In this document: positions 20,389 to 30,155 of the stretch, one piece after another
Position numbering within the stretch: the first letter of the stretch is position 1
Layout of the letters: every line of letters begins with the position of its first letter
From: Alphaproteobacteria bacterium
GTDB taxonomy: Bacteria; Pseudomonadota; Alphaproteobacteria; Rhizobiales; Rhizobiaceae
Direction of reading: 5' to 3'
Assembly: GCA_024280375.1 (NCBI GenBank)
Contig: JAJRQF010000061.1
Coordinates: 28,071 to 92,070 of the forward strand
DNA: 64,000 bases
Program-made: the position numbers and the translations under genes
The notes under the pieces: model-generated
Told to the model about the DNA's origin: nothing
The model's input: only the letters and a program-made list of their open reading frames with translations
The model's database searches: none

Positions 20389-20781
20389 TTTTGTTTGGCT
20401 ATTCCAGTAGTCGTTCAATTCAATCTCTATTCAATTTATCAATTTGGAGCACCGTTTCGCAGGCGCTCCAACCCATTCAGCTATTACCATATAGGCATAA
20501 CAAGGGGTGATTTAAGACCCTAGCCGCATTTTCATCAAGGCTACCAACAATTATTACCGTCAACCATACCCGCAAAAACATCACAAATTTTAGTGTATTT
20601 ATTATATGTCGCATAGATCAGGAGATTATGATCAACAAATTCTGAACTTTTTTTACCGCATTAGAAGTTTGGTAAGGACGTTGGTTTACTTTCTTTTATG
20701 CAGGGAAGAAAAGAAGAATTAACTTCCTGACGAATCATATTTACCCCGGCTCAGTTTGCCGGTCTGAAACAGGATCTAGTT
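20389..20781. other. Divergent intergenic region between clpS and the carboxypeptidase gene
   Basis: This 393-base AT-rich stretch must hold the promoters of both divergent units. Within the carboxypeptidase leader a five-codon mini-ORF (MINKF, ATG at 20628) sits after a near-consensus AGGAG. A weak hairpin (CAGGGAAG / CTTCCTG) lies around 20700-20730. No larger gene is seen. Confidence 0.45.
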
Positions 20782-22260
20782 GTGCGTACCTTTTTTGGAT
20801 TTAAGTCGCGTCGTTTGTCGGCGTCGAACTTATCATATGCTGTTGCAGTAATTGCAATGGGATTGCTAATAAATATTGCAGGAATGCAGGCAACTGCATT
20901 TGCGGCGACTAAATATGCGGGCATCGTAATTGATGCGAAGAGCGGTAAAGTTCTTTATTCTCGCTATGCTGATGCACGCCGTTACCCGGCATCTTTAACT
21001 AAAATGATGACGCTTTATCTGGTTTTCGAAGATTTGAAGCGCGGCAAAATCAACCTTAACACCCGCATAAAGATGTCGCGATACGCGGCCAGTCAGCCAC
21101 CATCTAAATTGGGAATTAAACCAGGCAATACCTTTACAGTGCGTCAGGGAATTTATGCACTTGTAACTAAATCTGCTAACGATGTTGCAACCGCTATTGG
21201 TGAAAAACTGTCTGGATCTGAAAAAGCTTTTGCCCGCCGCATGACGATCAAGGCGCGTCAGTTGGGCATGCACCGGACCACATTTAAAAACGCTAATGGT
21301 CTGCCCAACCGCCAACAGGTAACAACCGCCCGCGACATGTCTAAACTTGGGCTCGCACTCAAAGAGCATTTCCCCAAAAAGTTTAGATATTTCAAAACCA
21401 AAAGCTTTAAATATGGCCGTCGCAATTACAGAAATCACAACCGTTTGCTCGGGAAAATCAAGGGTGTAGACGGCATTAAGACCGGTTACACAAGAGCATC
21501 CGGCTTTAATCTCGTTTCATCGGTCAGCCGCGGAAACAGACGTATTGTTGCAGTGGTTCTTGGTGGTAAAACCGGGCGTGCACGTAATGCTCAAATGACA
21601 AAACTAATTGGCAAATACCTGCCCCGTGCCACCCGTGGGCGCGCTAAAATTCTTATCGCAAAAGCCAAGCCGCTGAATAGAAAGTCCAAAAAATCAATCA
21701 AACCAGCGGCGAGGCCAACAATCAAAAGCAACGCTCCTGTGCTTCTGGCGAGCATTGCCAAACCCACCAACCGACCCAAGGTGCCAGTATCAAACACCAA
21801 ACCAAGCCGGATTGAAATTGCCTACCAGACCAGCAGTTATGCCAGCACGACAGCCAATGTATCTGCAATTCGCGCAAAATTGATCGAACTTGCGGCCAGA
21901 TCCATGCCATTACCAACCCCAAGCCCAAAAAACAGCGACCCAATTCGCACAGGCTCGGTTTCAAAAATAAAATATGTGGCAATGAACCAGCCGACAAGTA
22001 AAAACCGCAAAGGTTGGCAAATACAAATAGGCGCGACACCGTCAAGAGCATCGGCTGAGAAGTTGCTGACGTCGGCGCGCACCAAAGCGAAAACCATATT
22101 GGCCTCGACCGACAATTACATGGAGCCAGTTATCGTAAAGGGAAATACCACGCTTATCAGAGCGAGATTTGCAGGGTTTTCTTCAAAACGCTCTGCCAAA
22201 AAAGCCTGTAAATATCTGAAAAGAAGAAAGTTTGCCTGCCTGACAATTCTTAACAACTAA
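20782..22260 (+). CDS. D-alanyl-D-alanine carboxypeptidase with C-terminal SPOR domain
   Basis: Periplasmic low-molecular-weight penicillin-binding protein that trims the terminal D-Ala from peptidoglycan peptides. Starts at GTG 20782 with AGGAT eight bases upstream. An N-terminal signal or anchor helix covers residues 19-40. Catalytic motifs are S71-LTK74, S131-AN and K233-TG. After a long basic, Pro/Ser-rich linker (about residues 285-410), a SPOR peptidoglycan-binding domain spans about 412-492 (GWQIQIGATPSRASAEKLL). The SPOR fusion suggests targeting to septal or denuded glycan strands. It is 492 residues in all. Confidence 0.9.
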   Translation: MRTFFGFKSRRLSASNLSYAVAVIAMGLLINIAGMQATAFAATKYAGIVIDAKSGKVLYSRYADARRYPASLTKMMTLYLVFEDLKRGKINLNTRIKMSRYAASQPPSKLGIKPGNTFTVRQGIYALVTKSANDVATAIGEKLSGSEKAFARRMTIKARQLGMHRTTFKNANGLPNRQQVTTARDMSKLGLALKEHFPKKFRYFKTKSFKYGRRNYRNHNRLLGKIKGVDGIKTGYTRASGFNLVSSVSRGNRRIVAVVLGGKTGRARNAQMTKLIGKYLPRATRGRAKILIAKAKPLNRKSKKSIKPAARPTIKSNAPVLLASIAKPTNRPKVPVSNTKPSRIEIAYQTSSYASTTANVSAIRAKLIELAARSMPLPTPSPKNSDPIRTGSVSKIKYVAMNQPTSKNRKGWQIQIGATPSRASAEKLLTSARTKAKTILASTDNYMEPVIVKGNTTLIRARFAGFSSKRSAKKACKYLKRRKFACLTILNN

Positions 22261-22316
22261 GTTCATTACACCAAAGTTTATTAAATCCCGATTTGTACCA
22301 GTTTAGTAAAGGGAAC

Positions 22317-23012
22317 CTAACCATGACTATTCAAAAGAACCTCCTTGGCTTCGTTGATTTTGGCCGCAAGAAAGGTGGAGCCACCACTATCGGGATGCAT
22401 CCCTTTCATCAGCCTTCGATGGGCCTTGCGAATTTCGCTCGCCCCCACCCCCGGATCAAGCCCCAAAATCTCATAGGCCTCCTGCTTACTCATGGGGCCC
22501 GTGCTCGGCGTTCCAACATGCCCAGAACCAATGTCTCCATCAGCGTTTTCACGCCATCCGGGAACGCGGCGGTCAAGATACGCCTCTAGCAGCAATACGC
22601 TTTCCTCATCACTGCGAAGCTCATAGAGCAACATATTGAGCTCGCCATCATCCAGGTCGCTCAATTTCTGGCCCTCAAATCCACCCGCCAAAACGATGCC
22701 ATCCATTTCACCGCTGTCATGGTCCAATTGCATTTCAAGCGCGGCTGATCGAACATTGGAGGTCGCCCCGGATTTACCAGCGTTGATCTTGCCGACCGAA
22801 CGCATACGCCCATAGAGCGCGATACCAAACCCGGCCATCGGCAATCCAATACCACCCCGTCCAACCAGCATTAACAGGCCCCCACCTACGACCAAAAGTA
22901 ACGGAATTATCATCCGAATGGCGGCCGCCAGTTTACGCGGCTCGACACTCAACAATATCCAGCCAAGTAAACCGACAGCAAACACAATCAATAGAAAATT
23001 GGCAATTATCAT
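22317..23012 (-). CDS. Membrane-anchored J-domain protein (DnaJ/Tim14-like)
   Basis: This 231-residue protein has two N-terminal hydrophobic segments (about residues 1-21 and 32-52), a basic stretch, an acidic middle region and a C-terminal J domain (about 175-231). The HPD motif that activates Hsp70 is at 206-208. The layout resembles Tim14/Pam18 and bacterial DjlC-type proteins, with the J domain facing the cytoplasm. The partner is presumably DnaK. The gene lies 16 bases downstream of the VWA gene on the same strand, suggesting a shared role. It is convergent with the carboxypeptidase gene. Confidence 0.82.
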   Translation of the reverse strand: MIIANFLLIVFAVGLLGWILLSVEPRKLAAAIRMIIPLLLVVGGGLLMLVGRGGIGLPMAGFGIALYGRMRSVGKINAGKSGATSNVRSAALEMQLDHDSGEMDGIVLAGGFEGQKLSDLDDGELNMLLYELRSDEESVLLLEAYLDRRVPGWRENADGDIGSGHVGTPSTGPMSKQEAYEILGLDPGVGASEIRKAHRRLMKGMHPDSGGSTFLAAKINEAKEVLLNSHG

Positions 23013-23028
23013 TATCTGTTATATCCGA

Positions 23029-23793
23029 TCAATTTTTTAGCTGGCTCAACAATCCTTGCACAGATTTGTTTTTATCTGAAACCAGAGCTTTCAATCCGCC
23101 ACTGGCAAACTTTGCCACGGCCGCCAATAATTGTGCAAGTTCGGCCGCAGACCCCGTATCAAACCGCATATAGGCACCACCGGTCAGTTTTGCCACCTCA
23201 CGAAATGCGCGCTCGGCGACAGGGTCGTGGCCCTCCTGAAACATAAATGCCGGAATACCCAACAGGCCAAGTTCGCCCGCCCGGTGAGATAGTTCATCAA
23301 TCGCTTCTTCCATCGCATCACCAACAAATACCAATGCGCTGACTTTCTTGCCGGGACCGGATTTTGCCGCCTCTTTTTTGACATGGCTTAATACCTTGCA
23401 AAGTTGGGTTCTGCCACCCTTGCAGCTTATCCCAGACATCAACTCGCGTAAGGCATTTGAACGGACAACCCATTTGGATGCACGGCATTCGCCAAACCCG
23501 CGAAAATACACCAATTGAATGGCAAGCCCGCCGGCTTTGCCAACGGCCGCAAACATCTCGGATTGAATTTCACAGGCAATATCCCAGGTTGGCTGACGGC
23601 TCATCGTCGCATCAAGCGCAAATATCAATCTTCCCTGCCCATCACTTGCCGGTTTGATTTGTTCGGCCTGATTGAGGAAATCACCAATTGAAGCCTCTTT
23701 GGAAGCCTGAACCACATCGCCAGCATTGCGGCCAGCTGGTGAAAGCTTACCAACAAATTTTTCTATATCTCCAGAACTCGATTTCTTAGCCAT
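23029..23793 (-). CDS. VWA-domain protein
   Basis: This 254-residue cytoplasmic protein has a von Willebrand A-type fold from about residue 55 on. The metal-site loop reads D61-A-T-M-S65, a variant of DxSxS. Later landmarks are FRGFGECRASKW, GGRTQL and VFVGDAMEE. No signal peptide or membrane helix is seen. It sits in a tight unit with the membrane J-domain protein downstream. I recognise the pair as recurring in Rhizobiales-type genomes, but I know no assigned function. Confidence 0.75.
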   Translation of the reverse strand: MAKKSSSGDIEKFVGKLSPAGRNAGDVVQASKEASIGDFLNQAEQIKPASDGQGRLIFALDATMSRQPTWDIACEIQSEMFAAVGKAGGLAIQLVYFRGFGECRASKWVVRSNALRELMSGISCKGGRTQLCKVLSHVKKEAAKSGPGKKVSALVFVGDAMEEAIDELSHRAGELGLLGIPAFMFQEGHDPVAERAFREVAKLTGGAYMRFDTGSAAELAQLLAAVAKFASGGLKALVSDKNKSVQGLLSQLKN

Positions 23794-23891
23794 TATCCAT
23801 CATTGTTATTCATTGGGTCACAAACAAGTCAATTCTGCTTCAACTGACAGAAATGAGCCAATGCTCCGCTCTGTATCGTGAATATCAGACT

Positions 23892-24323
23892 TTATAGCAG
23901 GCCAAGCTCGGCCAATTCCCTTTGCAAATGCGGTGGAATAGATTGCCCGTCGCTGGTCCCAAGATCACCCGGCGCATCCTTTTGAACCAGATATCGCCAC
24001 CCTTGAAAAGCCCGACGCGGTTGCCAATGGGTCAATATCAATCGCGGTTCGAGCCAGATTTTGCAGCGGCGAATACCTTCATTGTCGGTAAAAATCTCGA
24101 TTTCATCAATAATTTGCCGAACCTGAACCTTACCTTTGATAACCCAATAGAGCGAACCACCATCAAGCAGTTCTTCGCGACGCTTTGGCACCATGCGGGT
24201 GATATGCCAGGATAATTGCGGCTCGCCCTGCAATCGGCGCTGTTCAATCCGGTGATCGACAAAGGCCTGCAATTCTTCAACCGCAGCCACACCCACACAC
24301 AATTTTACAAGATTAAGCGCCAT
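23892..24323 (-). CDS. DUF1489 family protein
   Basis: This 143-residue protein matches the alphaproteobacterial DUF1489 family. It shows the conserved opening LNLVKLCVG, then HITRMVPKRREELLDGGSLYWVIKG, and ends with the FQGWRYL / DAPGDLG segment. No function is known for the family. It is on the same strand as the J-domain/VWA unit, about 100 bases upstream of the VWA gene. No signal peptide or membrane helix is present, so it is probably cytoplasmic. Confidence 0.8.
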   Translation of the reverse strand: MALNLVKLCVGVAAVEELQAFVDHRIEQRRLQGEPQLSWHITRMVPKRREELLDGGSLYWVIKGKVQVRQIIDEIEIFTDNEGIRRCKIWLEPRLILTHWQPRRAFQGWRYLVQKDAPGDLGTSDGQSIPPHLQRELAELGLL

Positions 24324-24387
24324 AGGCCAAGTTTAGGACGGCATCTGTTGAAAAGCCATGCCATAATACCGCGCATGTTGTGGATAA

Positions 24388-26349
24388 TTAGTCTTCACCA
24401 ACAATTTTCAAACCAATTGCGCCTTCAATCATTTGCTCGCCGATTGTCAAAGCAAAATCAGTTATCAGGCCGGAAATTGGCGCAATAACCGCATGTTCCA
24501 TTTTCATCGCCTCAACCGCAAACAACAAATCGCCAACCTCAACCTCATCGCCATCTTCAACACTGACACTGATGATTTTCCCATGCATGGGAATGCGAAC
24601 AATGCCGTCACCCGCATCACCGTTACTGCCGTTACCGGCAATCAAATTGGCGGCAATGTAATTCTCAAACCTGATCTGCTGACCGTGCAACAAGGCAAAC
24701 AAATGATTGCCCGCATTTATAACAATCGCATCTGATGCGGGCGCTACAGCCTTACCCTCATCATCCAACACAAAAATTTCTTCACCCACATATTGAACCA
24801 TTGAGGAACAAATTTCGCCGTCCTGCATGTATTTAAACGGCAAAATCCGCGGTTGACCGCCGGTGAATGCATCATTTACCGCCCAGGGAGAGTTTGGATC
24901 AATCTTTGATTGTTTGGCAATCCGCACTTGCTCAGACTTGATCAACGCAATGATACCGGCAGCAGATAGGGCTGCTCCCTCGTCGCGCAAACCCGTTAAC
25001 TCATCAAGATTGTCATCAATCAGGCTTGTATCAAACTTTTCAGCTCGAAAATCTGGATGATCAATCAGTTCTGAAAGAAACCGGATATTTGTTTTAGGTC
25101 CTGCAATAATCGTATCTTGCAAGCCGCGTTTCAATGCATCCAGCGCCGCATCGCGGTTTTCGCCATGGGCAATTAACTTGGCAATCATTGGATCATAAAA
25201 CGGGCTGATTTCATCGCCGGTTTCAACCCCGGTATCGAAACGGATATTTTCAGGAAAACTCACCTTCGCCAAAGGCCCGGTTGATGGCAAAAATCCCGTA
25301 TCAGGGTCTTCAGCATAAATGCGCGCTTCCACCGCATGACCATTGATCTGCAATTCATCCTGAGATTTGGGCAGTTCCTCTCCATCGGCTACACGCAACT
25401 GCCATTCCACCAGATCAGTGCCGGAAATCAACTCAGTTACCGGATGTTCAACCTGAAGCCTTGTGTTCATTTCCATGAAAAAGAAACCGTCTTCGTTCAA
25501 ACCTTTTTCGCCATCAACGATAAATTCTACGGTTCCTGCCCCCTCATATCCAACCGCGCGGGCCGCATCACAGGCGGCTTTTCCCATAACGGCCCGTAAT
25601 TCTTCGCTCATTCCGGGTGCTGGCGCTTCTTCTACGACTTTTTGATGACGACGTTGAAGCGAACAATCACGCTCAAACAGATGTACAACATTGCCATGGC
25701 TATCGGCAAAAACCTGAATTTCAATATGTCTGGGCGATGCGATAAATTTCTCCACCAACATACGATCATTGCCAAAGGAAGATTTTGCCTCGCGCATTGC
25801 AGCCTCAAGTGCTGCGTCAAATTCAATGGCCTTATTGACCCGGCGCATACCTTTTCCGCCGCCGCCCGCAACCGCTTTCAGCAAGACCGGATAGCCGGTT
25901 TCATAGGCCTTGCGCTTGAGAAATTCTGCCCGCTGCATCGAACCATGATAGCCTGGAACGACCGGAACACCCGCCTCCTTCATGATTTCCTTGGCCCGAT
26001 CTTTTAAACCCATTGCTCGAATTGCCGATGGCGGAGGTCCAACAAATATCATTCCAGCTTCAGCACATAATTCAGCAAAATCGGCGTTTTCCGACAAAAA
26101 ACCATAGCCCGGATGGATCGCATCGACGCCCGCATCCTTGGCGATCTTTAAAATTCGCCCGGTGCGCAGATAGGATTCTGCAACGGGTGCTGGCCCCAGA
26201 CGGTGGGCCTCATCTGCCTCACGCACATGGCGCGCGTTCTGGTCTGCATCTGAATAGACCGCAATGGTTCGAATGCCCATTCTGCGGGCAGTTTTTATAA
26301 CACGACAGGCAATTTCACCGCGATTGGCAATGAGCAAAGATTTTATCAT
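24388..26349 (-). CDS. mccA: Methylcrotonyl-CoA carboxylase biotin-containing (alpha) subunit
   Basis: Biotin-carboxylase/carrier subunit of an acyl-CoA carboxylase. The N-terminal 450 residues form a biotin carboxylase (LLIANRGEIACRVIKTARRMGI, ATP grasp GGGGKGMRRV, FMEMNTRLQVEHPVTE). The C-terminus is a biotinyl domain with the lysine at about residue 616 in EAMKMEH. Length (653) and wording such as FVGPPPSAIRAMG and VPVVPGYHG fit the methylcrotonyl-CoA enzyme of leucine breakdown better than propionyl-CoA carboxylase. The likely partner subunit is at 42858-44465, not adjacent. Substrate assignment is inferred. Confidence 0.85.
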   Translation of the reverse strand: MIKSLLIANRGEIACRVIKTARRMGIRTIAVYSDADQNARHVREADEAHRLGPAPVAESYLRTGRILKIAKDAGVDAIHPGYGFLSENADFAELCAEAGMIFVGPPPSAIRAMGLKDRAKEIMKEAGVPVVPGYHGSMQRAEFLKRKAYETGYPVLLKAVAGGGGKGMRRVNKAIEFDAALEAAMREAKSSFGNDRMLVEKFIASPRHIEIQVFADSHGNVVHLFERDCSLQRRHQKVVEEAPAPGMSEELRAVMGKAACDAARAVGYEGAGTVEFIVDGEKGLNEDGFFFMEMNTRLQVEHPVTELISGTDLVEWQLRVADGEELPKSQDELQINGHAVEARIYAEDPDTGFLPSTGPLAKVSFPENIRFDTGVETGDEISPFYDPMIAKLIAHGENRDAALDALKRGLQDTIIAGPKTNIRFLSELIDHPDFRAEKFDTSLIDDNLDELTGLRDEGAALSAAGIIALIKSEQVRIAKQSKIDPNSPWAVNDAFTGGQPRILPFKYMQDGEICSSMVQYVGEEIFVLDDEGKAVAPASDAIVINAGNHLFALLHGQQIRFENYIAANLIAGNGSNGDAGDGIVRIPMHGKIISVSVEDGDEVEVGDLLFAVEAMKMEHAVIAPISGLITDFALTIGEQMIEGAIGLKIVGED

Positions 26350-26397
26350 ACAGCCGTTTTAAACGGTTTTTTCCGCGATGGAAGCAAGAATAGTTAT

Positions 26398-26730
26398 TCA
26401 GGAAAACTTATTACGAATTTTGCGCAAAATTCGGCCAATTATACGGCCAAAAAACCATGCACCCAATGCTGTGAAAATTGGTACTGTCCAAAACGATATG
26501 GCCAAATAAAATATAAACCATTTCGTTACCGCTTTTGCATCAACTTGGGTGAACAGATGGATAAATTCTTTTACAAATAATAGGGCAATCAGAATTGTTA
26601 TCACACCAACAACATCAGCAGAAATCGAAAAAATACTTCGACGCACATCACGATTGCTCCAGATGATTAGTGCAAATAATCCAATAAGCACATGAAAAAG
26701 ACGCGGGTCATAAACAAAAATATCTACCAT
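26398..26730 (-). CDS. Small membrane protein of unknown function
   Basis: This 110-residue protein has three predicted membrane segments (about residues 9-24, 38-60 and 70-95) and a short basic C-terminal tail (RIIGRILRKIRNKFS). I do not recognise the family. Its ATG follows the stop of the next gene directly (TAA then ATG), so the two small genes are almost certainly cotranscribed. Confidence 0.6.
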   Translation of the reverse strand: MVDIFVYDPRLFHVLIGLFALIIWSNRDVRRSIFSISADVVGVITILIALLFVKEFIHLFTQVDAKAVTKWFIFYLAISFWTVPIFTALGAWFFGRIIGRILRKIRNKFS

Positions 26731-26961
26731 TTAGTCAATTCTCAGCCATGCAACTTTCTGTTTAGCCGACGCCATCGCCTCATCAGCTGTATTAAAAACC
26801 GTGGAAGAATAATACCCAATTGGAAACCAGCCGCGAGCATCTTCAAAATCCCGGCGATATTCCTCAAACCCGAACGAACCATCGGGCCGCTCAAATATAT
26901 CAACGCAGATGGAATCATCCAATCCGTTGATCGATTTAACCACTTTGTTGATATGGGCCAA
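26731..26961 (-). CDS. Small soluble protein of unknown function
   Basis: This 76-residue protein lacks a signal peptide. It is rich in aromatic and acidic residues (ICVDIFERPDGSFGFEEYRRDFEDARGW) and ends in a helical segment (ADEAMASAKQKVAWL). The opening half looks like a small alpha/beta fold, but I do not recognise the family. It directly precedes the small membrane protein gene, with stop and start codons abutting. Confidence 0.6.
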   Translation of the reverse strand: MAHINKVVKSINGLDDSICVDIFERPDGSFGFEEYRRDFEDARGWFPIGYYSSTVFNTADEAMASAKQKVAWLRID

Positions 26962-26991
26962 TGAATACTCGTTTCTGGCTTACACGCCGGT

Positions 26992-28383
26992 TCAGCACTC
27001 TACTGTATTGACCGCAAGTCCGCCCTGACTGGTTTCTTTGTAACGCTCGTTCATATCAAGACCGGTTTGGCGCATGGTTTCAACGCAGCTATCGAGCGAG
27101 ACAAAATGCGAGCCATCACCGTGAAGCGCCAGCGATGCGGCTGTAACGGCCTTAACCGCGCCAAGCGCATTGCGCTCAATGCACGGCACCTGCACCAATC
27201 CGCCAACCGGGTCGCAGGTCATACCTAAATGGTGCTCAAGCGCAATCTCGGCGGCGTTTTCCACCTGCTCCGGTGTCCCACCCATGACAGCCGCCAACCC
27301 GGCAGCAGCCATTGCAGAAGCGGAACCCACTTCACCCTGACAACCAACTTCAGCCCCGGAAATTGATGCATTATGCTTGATCAGACCGCCAATCGCGGCG
27401 GCCGATAAAAGAAATTCTCCAACCCCTTCATTGTTCGCCCCTTCGCTAAAACCCAGATAATAGCGAATAACCGCCGGAATAACGCCCGCCGCACCATTTG
27501 TCGGCGCAGTCACCACCTTACCACCGGCAGCATTTTCTTCATTTACCGCCATTGCATAAAGGCTCAACCAGTCATTGGCCGCAAGCGGATTGGCGTGATT
27601 ATTCTTCCACTGCTCATTCAACCGCTCATGCAATGATTTTGCCCGGCGCTTAACCTCAAGCCCGCCGGGTAAAATACCTTCCTGTTTCAGCCCGCGCTCA
27701 ACACAGGCATTCATCGCCGCCCATGTTTCAAGCAAGCCTTTATCCAAAGCCGCATGGCCAATGGCTTTTTCCTCATTGGCACGCTTCATTTCGGCAATTG
27801 TGCGACCGGACTTTTTGGCCATCTCCAACATTTCCTTCGCACTGGCAAAGGGGTACGGAACATTGCTCGGCACCTCATCAGCAGTCGAGGTCACCCGCTC
27901 AAGATCACTTTCTTCAACCACAAAACCGCCACCAATTGAATAATAGGTTTTTCGCAGCAACACGACACCAAGGTCGTTATAGGCGTAAAACACCATGCCA
28001 TTTGAATGGCCGGAAAGCCTGGTATCATAATCAAAGACAAGGTCTTCATCCGGGTCGAAAGCAAATGCCGGATCACCCGGTATTTTCTTATCACGCGAAA
28101 TTATACGCAAAATACTATCTACATTATCAGGATCAATGGTTTTTGGGTCTTCGCCCATCAACCCCAAAATAATCGCGATATCAGAACCATGGCCTTTGCC
28201 GGTAAAGGCCAAAGAGCCATGTAGTGATGCGCCAATCCGGTCTACAATTGCATTTGCAGGCCTTGGCCAATTGCCATTGCGCACTTCGCTCAAGAACATT
28301 TGGGCAGCAACCATCGGCCCCATTGTATGGGAAGAAGATGGGCCAACGCCAATTTTAAAAAGATCGAAAACAGATAGGAACAT
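26992..28383 (-). CDS. sdaA: L-serine ammonia-lyase (iron-sulfur type)
   Basis: Deaminates L-serine to pyruvate using a [4Fe-4S] cluster. The single-chain protein has the beta domain first ([20 protein letters not shown]) and the alpha domain after it ([41 protein letters not shown]). Cluster cysteines are visible in GMTCDPVGG and VPCIERN and near the C-terminus in DSCVETM. I use the ATG at 28383, the usual family start (463 residues). A GTG five codons upstream is less likely. Monocistronic as far as can be seen. Confidence 0.94.
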   Translation of the reverse strand: MFLSVFDLFKIGVGPSSSHTMGPMVAAQMFLSEVRNGNWPRPANAIVDRIGASLHGSLAFTGKGHGSDIAIILGLMGEDPKTIDPDNVDSILRIISRDKKIPGDPAFAFDPDEDLVFDYDTRLSGHSNGMVFYAYNDLGVVLLRKTYYSIGGGFVVEESDLERVTSTADEVPSNVPYPFASAKEMLEMAKKSGRTIAEMKRANEEKAIGHAALDKGLLETWAAMNACVERGLKQEGILPGGLEVKRRAKSLHERLNEQWKNNHANPLAANDWLSLYAMAVNEENAAGGKVVTAPTNGAAGVIPAVIRYYLGFSEGANNEGVGEFLLSAAAIGGLIKHNASISGAEVGCQGEVGSASAMAAAGLAAVMGGTPEQVENAAEIALEHHLGMTCDPVGGLVQVPCIERNALGAVKAVTAASLALHGDGSHFVSLDSCVETMRQTGLDMNERYKETSQGGLAVNTVEC

Positions 28384-28582
28384 GCCAAACAAACCCACGC
28401 CAAAGCCAAATGGCTTATAACCACAACCAGATGTGAATTTCTATCAAAATTCTTAACCTACCCGACTATTAAAACGGCGGATACTCAATCAACAACGACA
28501 TAGATGGGGAAATTGTAGTTGGCACCATACACCTGCAGGCCAATTGATGTTAATCAGCCAGTATATTTCACATTGGATAGAC

Positions 28583-29296
28583 ATGCAATTTTCACCTCCT
28601 CTAATCGAAGCCGTATTGCTCAAACGCTATAAACGCTTTTTGGCAAATGTTTTGATGCCCGACGGCTCCGAAATCACCGTTCATTGCCCCAATCCAGGCT
28701 CGATGGCTGGCTTGACCGAACCGGGCATCCGCTGCTGGATTTCAGACAGTCAAAACCCGAAACGAAAACTGCTCTATACCCTCGAGATGGTGGAAATTGC
28801 AGGGTTCGATGGCCCCGTCATGGTTGGCACCAACACCAATCAACCCAACAAAATTGCTGAAGAAGCTATTCTGGCCGGTAAAGTCACCCCGCTTAATGGG
28901 TATGAAAATCTGCGCCGCGAGGTGAAATACGGCAAGAATTCGCGCATTGATTTTCTGCTTGAAGACAAAAACAAGGCTCCCTGTTATGTGGAAGTGAAGA
29001 ATGTTCACTTTCTTCGAACCGCCGATCTGCATGAATTTCCTGATAGCATTACCGCGCGCGGTGCCAAACATCTGGAAGAATTGGGAGATATGGTTGAGCA
29101 GGGAAACCGCGCCGTCATGCTCTATGTTATCCAACGCATGGATGGGTCGAAATTCAAATTGGCAACTGATATTGATACCGCCTATGCCAAGGCCTATAAG
29201 AGAGCAATGACACGCGGTGTGGAAGCCTATGCATTACGTTGTAAAATCAGTTCAAACGGCATTGAGCCTGACGCACTGATCCCGATTGTTGACTAA
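28583..29296 (+). CDS. sfsA: DNA/RNA nuclease SfsA
   Basis: SfsA family protein, first linked to sugar fermentation stimulation and later to nuclease activity. The 237-residue protein has the family core NPGSMAGLTEPG near the N-terminus, NSRIDFLLED (putative catalytic Asp), and YVEVKNVHF with the Glu/Lys of a PD-(D/E)xK-type site. ATG 28583 (MQFSPPLIEAVLLKRYKRF) is the conserved start, with GGATAG upstream. Earlier in-frame starts at 28544 and 28547 are unlikely. Followed by map 17 bases downstream, an order typical of Rhizobiales. Confidence 0.92.
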   Translation: MQFSPPLIEAVLLKRYKRFLANVLMPDGSEITVHCPNPGSMAGLTEPGIRCWISDSQNPKRKLLYTLEMVEIAGFDGPVMVGTNTNQPNKIAEEAILAGKVTPLNGYENLRREVKYGKNSRIDFLLEDKNKAPCYVEVKNVHFLRTADLHEFPDSITARGAKHLEELGDMVEQGNRAVMLYVIQRMDGSKFKLATDIDTAYAKAYKRAMTRGVEAYALRCKISSNGIEPDALIPIVD

Positions 29297-29313
29297 TTGT
29301 AGAGATTGACCAG

Positions 29314-30147
29314 ATGGTTACCTATCTAGAGGCCGATACGGCACCGATGAAAAACACAGGGCACATCAAGCTCTATAATGAAAATGATTTTGCCGGCATG
29401 CGCCGCGCTTCACAGCTCACTGCCCAAGCTCTCGATATGATTGCCGATATGGTCGAGCCCGGTCTCACCACCAAGGCGATTGACGATTTTGTCTTTCAGT
29501 TTGGCATGGATAATAACGCCATTCCGGCAACGCTGAATTATCGCGGTTACACCAAATCCTGCTGCACCTCGATCAACCATGTGGTTTGCCACGGCATCCC
29601 GGATAATAAACCACTTCGAGATGGCGACATCATCAATGTCGATGTGACCTATATTCTTGACGGCTGGCACGGCGATTCAAGCCGCATGTATAATGTCGGC
29701 ACTATAAAACGCGCCGCCGAACGGCTGGTTGAAGTCACCTATGAGGCCCTGATGCTGGGTATTGCAGAGGTGAAACCCGGTAATTTCACCGGCGATATTG
29801 GTGCCGCCATTCAAGATTTTGCCGAAAGCGAACGCTGCGGCGTGGTGCGCGATTTTTGCGGCCACGGTGTGGGCAAACTGTTTCACGATGCACCCAATAT
29901 TCTGCACTATGGCAGGCGCGGCGAAGGGGTTGAAATGAAACCCGGCATGATTTTTACCATCGAACCGATGATCAATCTCGGTCGTCCTCATGTGAAGGTT
30001 AAATCTGATGGCTGGACGGCCGTAACGCGGGATCGTTCACTTTCAGCCCAGTTTGAACATTCAGTCGGCGTTACCATTGATGGGTGCGAAATATTCACCC
30101 TTTCACCCGCCGGCCATTCCATGCCACCCTACCTGCCTGCGAAGTAG
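29314..30147 (+). CDS. map: Methionine aminopeptidase, type I
   Basis: Removes the initiator methionine from nascent proteins. The 277-residue protein shows the dimetal ligands of the pita-bread fold: Asp in [18 protein letters not shown], His in [14 protein letters not shown], Glu in [10 protein letters not shown] and Glu in [10 protein letters not shown]. Starts at ATG 29314. It lies between sfsA and radC and probably shares transcripts with both; radC begins 8 bases beyond the stop. Confidence 0.96.
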   Translation: MVTYLEADTAPMKNTGHIKLYNENDFAGMRRASQLTAQALDMIADMVEPGLTTKAIDDFVFQFGMDNNAIPATLNYRGYTKSCCTSINHVVCHGIPDNKPLRDGDIINVDVTYILDGWHGDSSRMYNVGTIKRAAERLVEVTYEALMLGIAEVKPGNFTGDIGAAIQDFAESERCGVVRDFCGHGVGKLFHDAPNILHYGRRGEGVEMKPGMIFTIEPMINLGRPHVKVKSDGWTAVTRDRSLSAQFEHSVGVTIDGCEIFTLSPAGHSMPPYLPAK

Positions 30148-30155
30148 TCGACCTT

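Noticed and set aside
30084..30155. N-terminal extension of radC
   Set aside because: It overlaps the conserved end of map in another frame, and RadC homologues start at the ATG at 30156.
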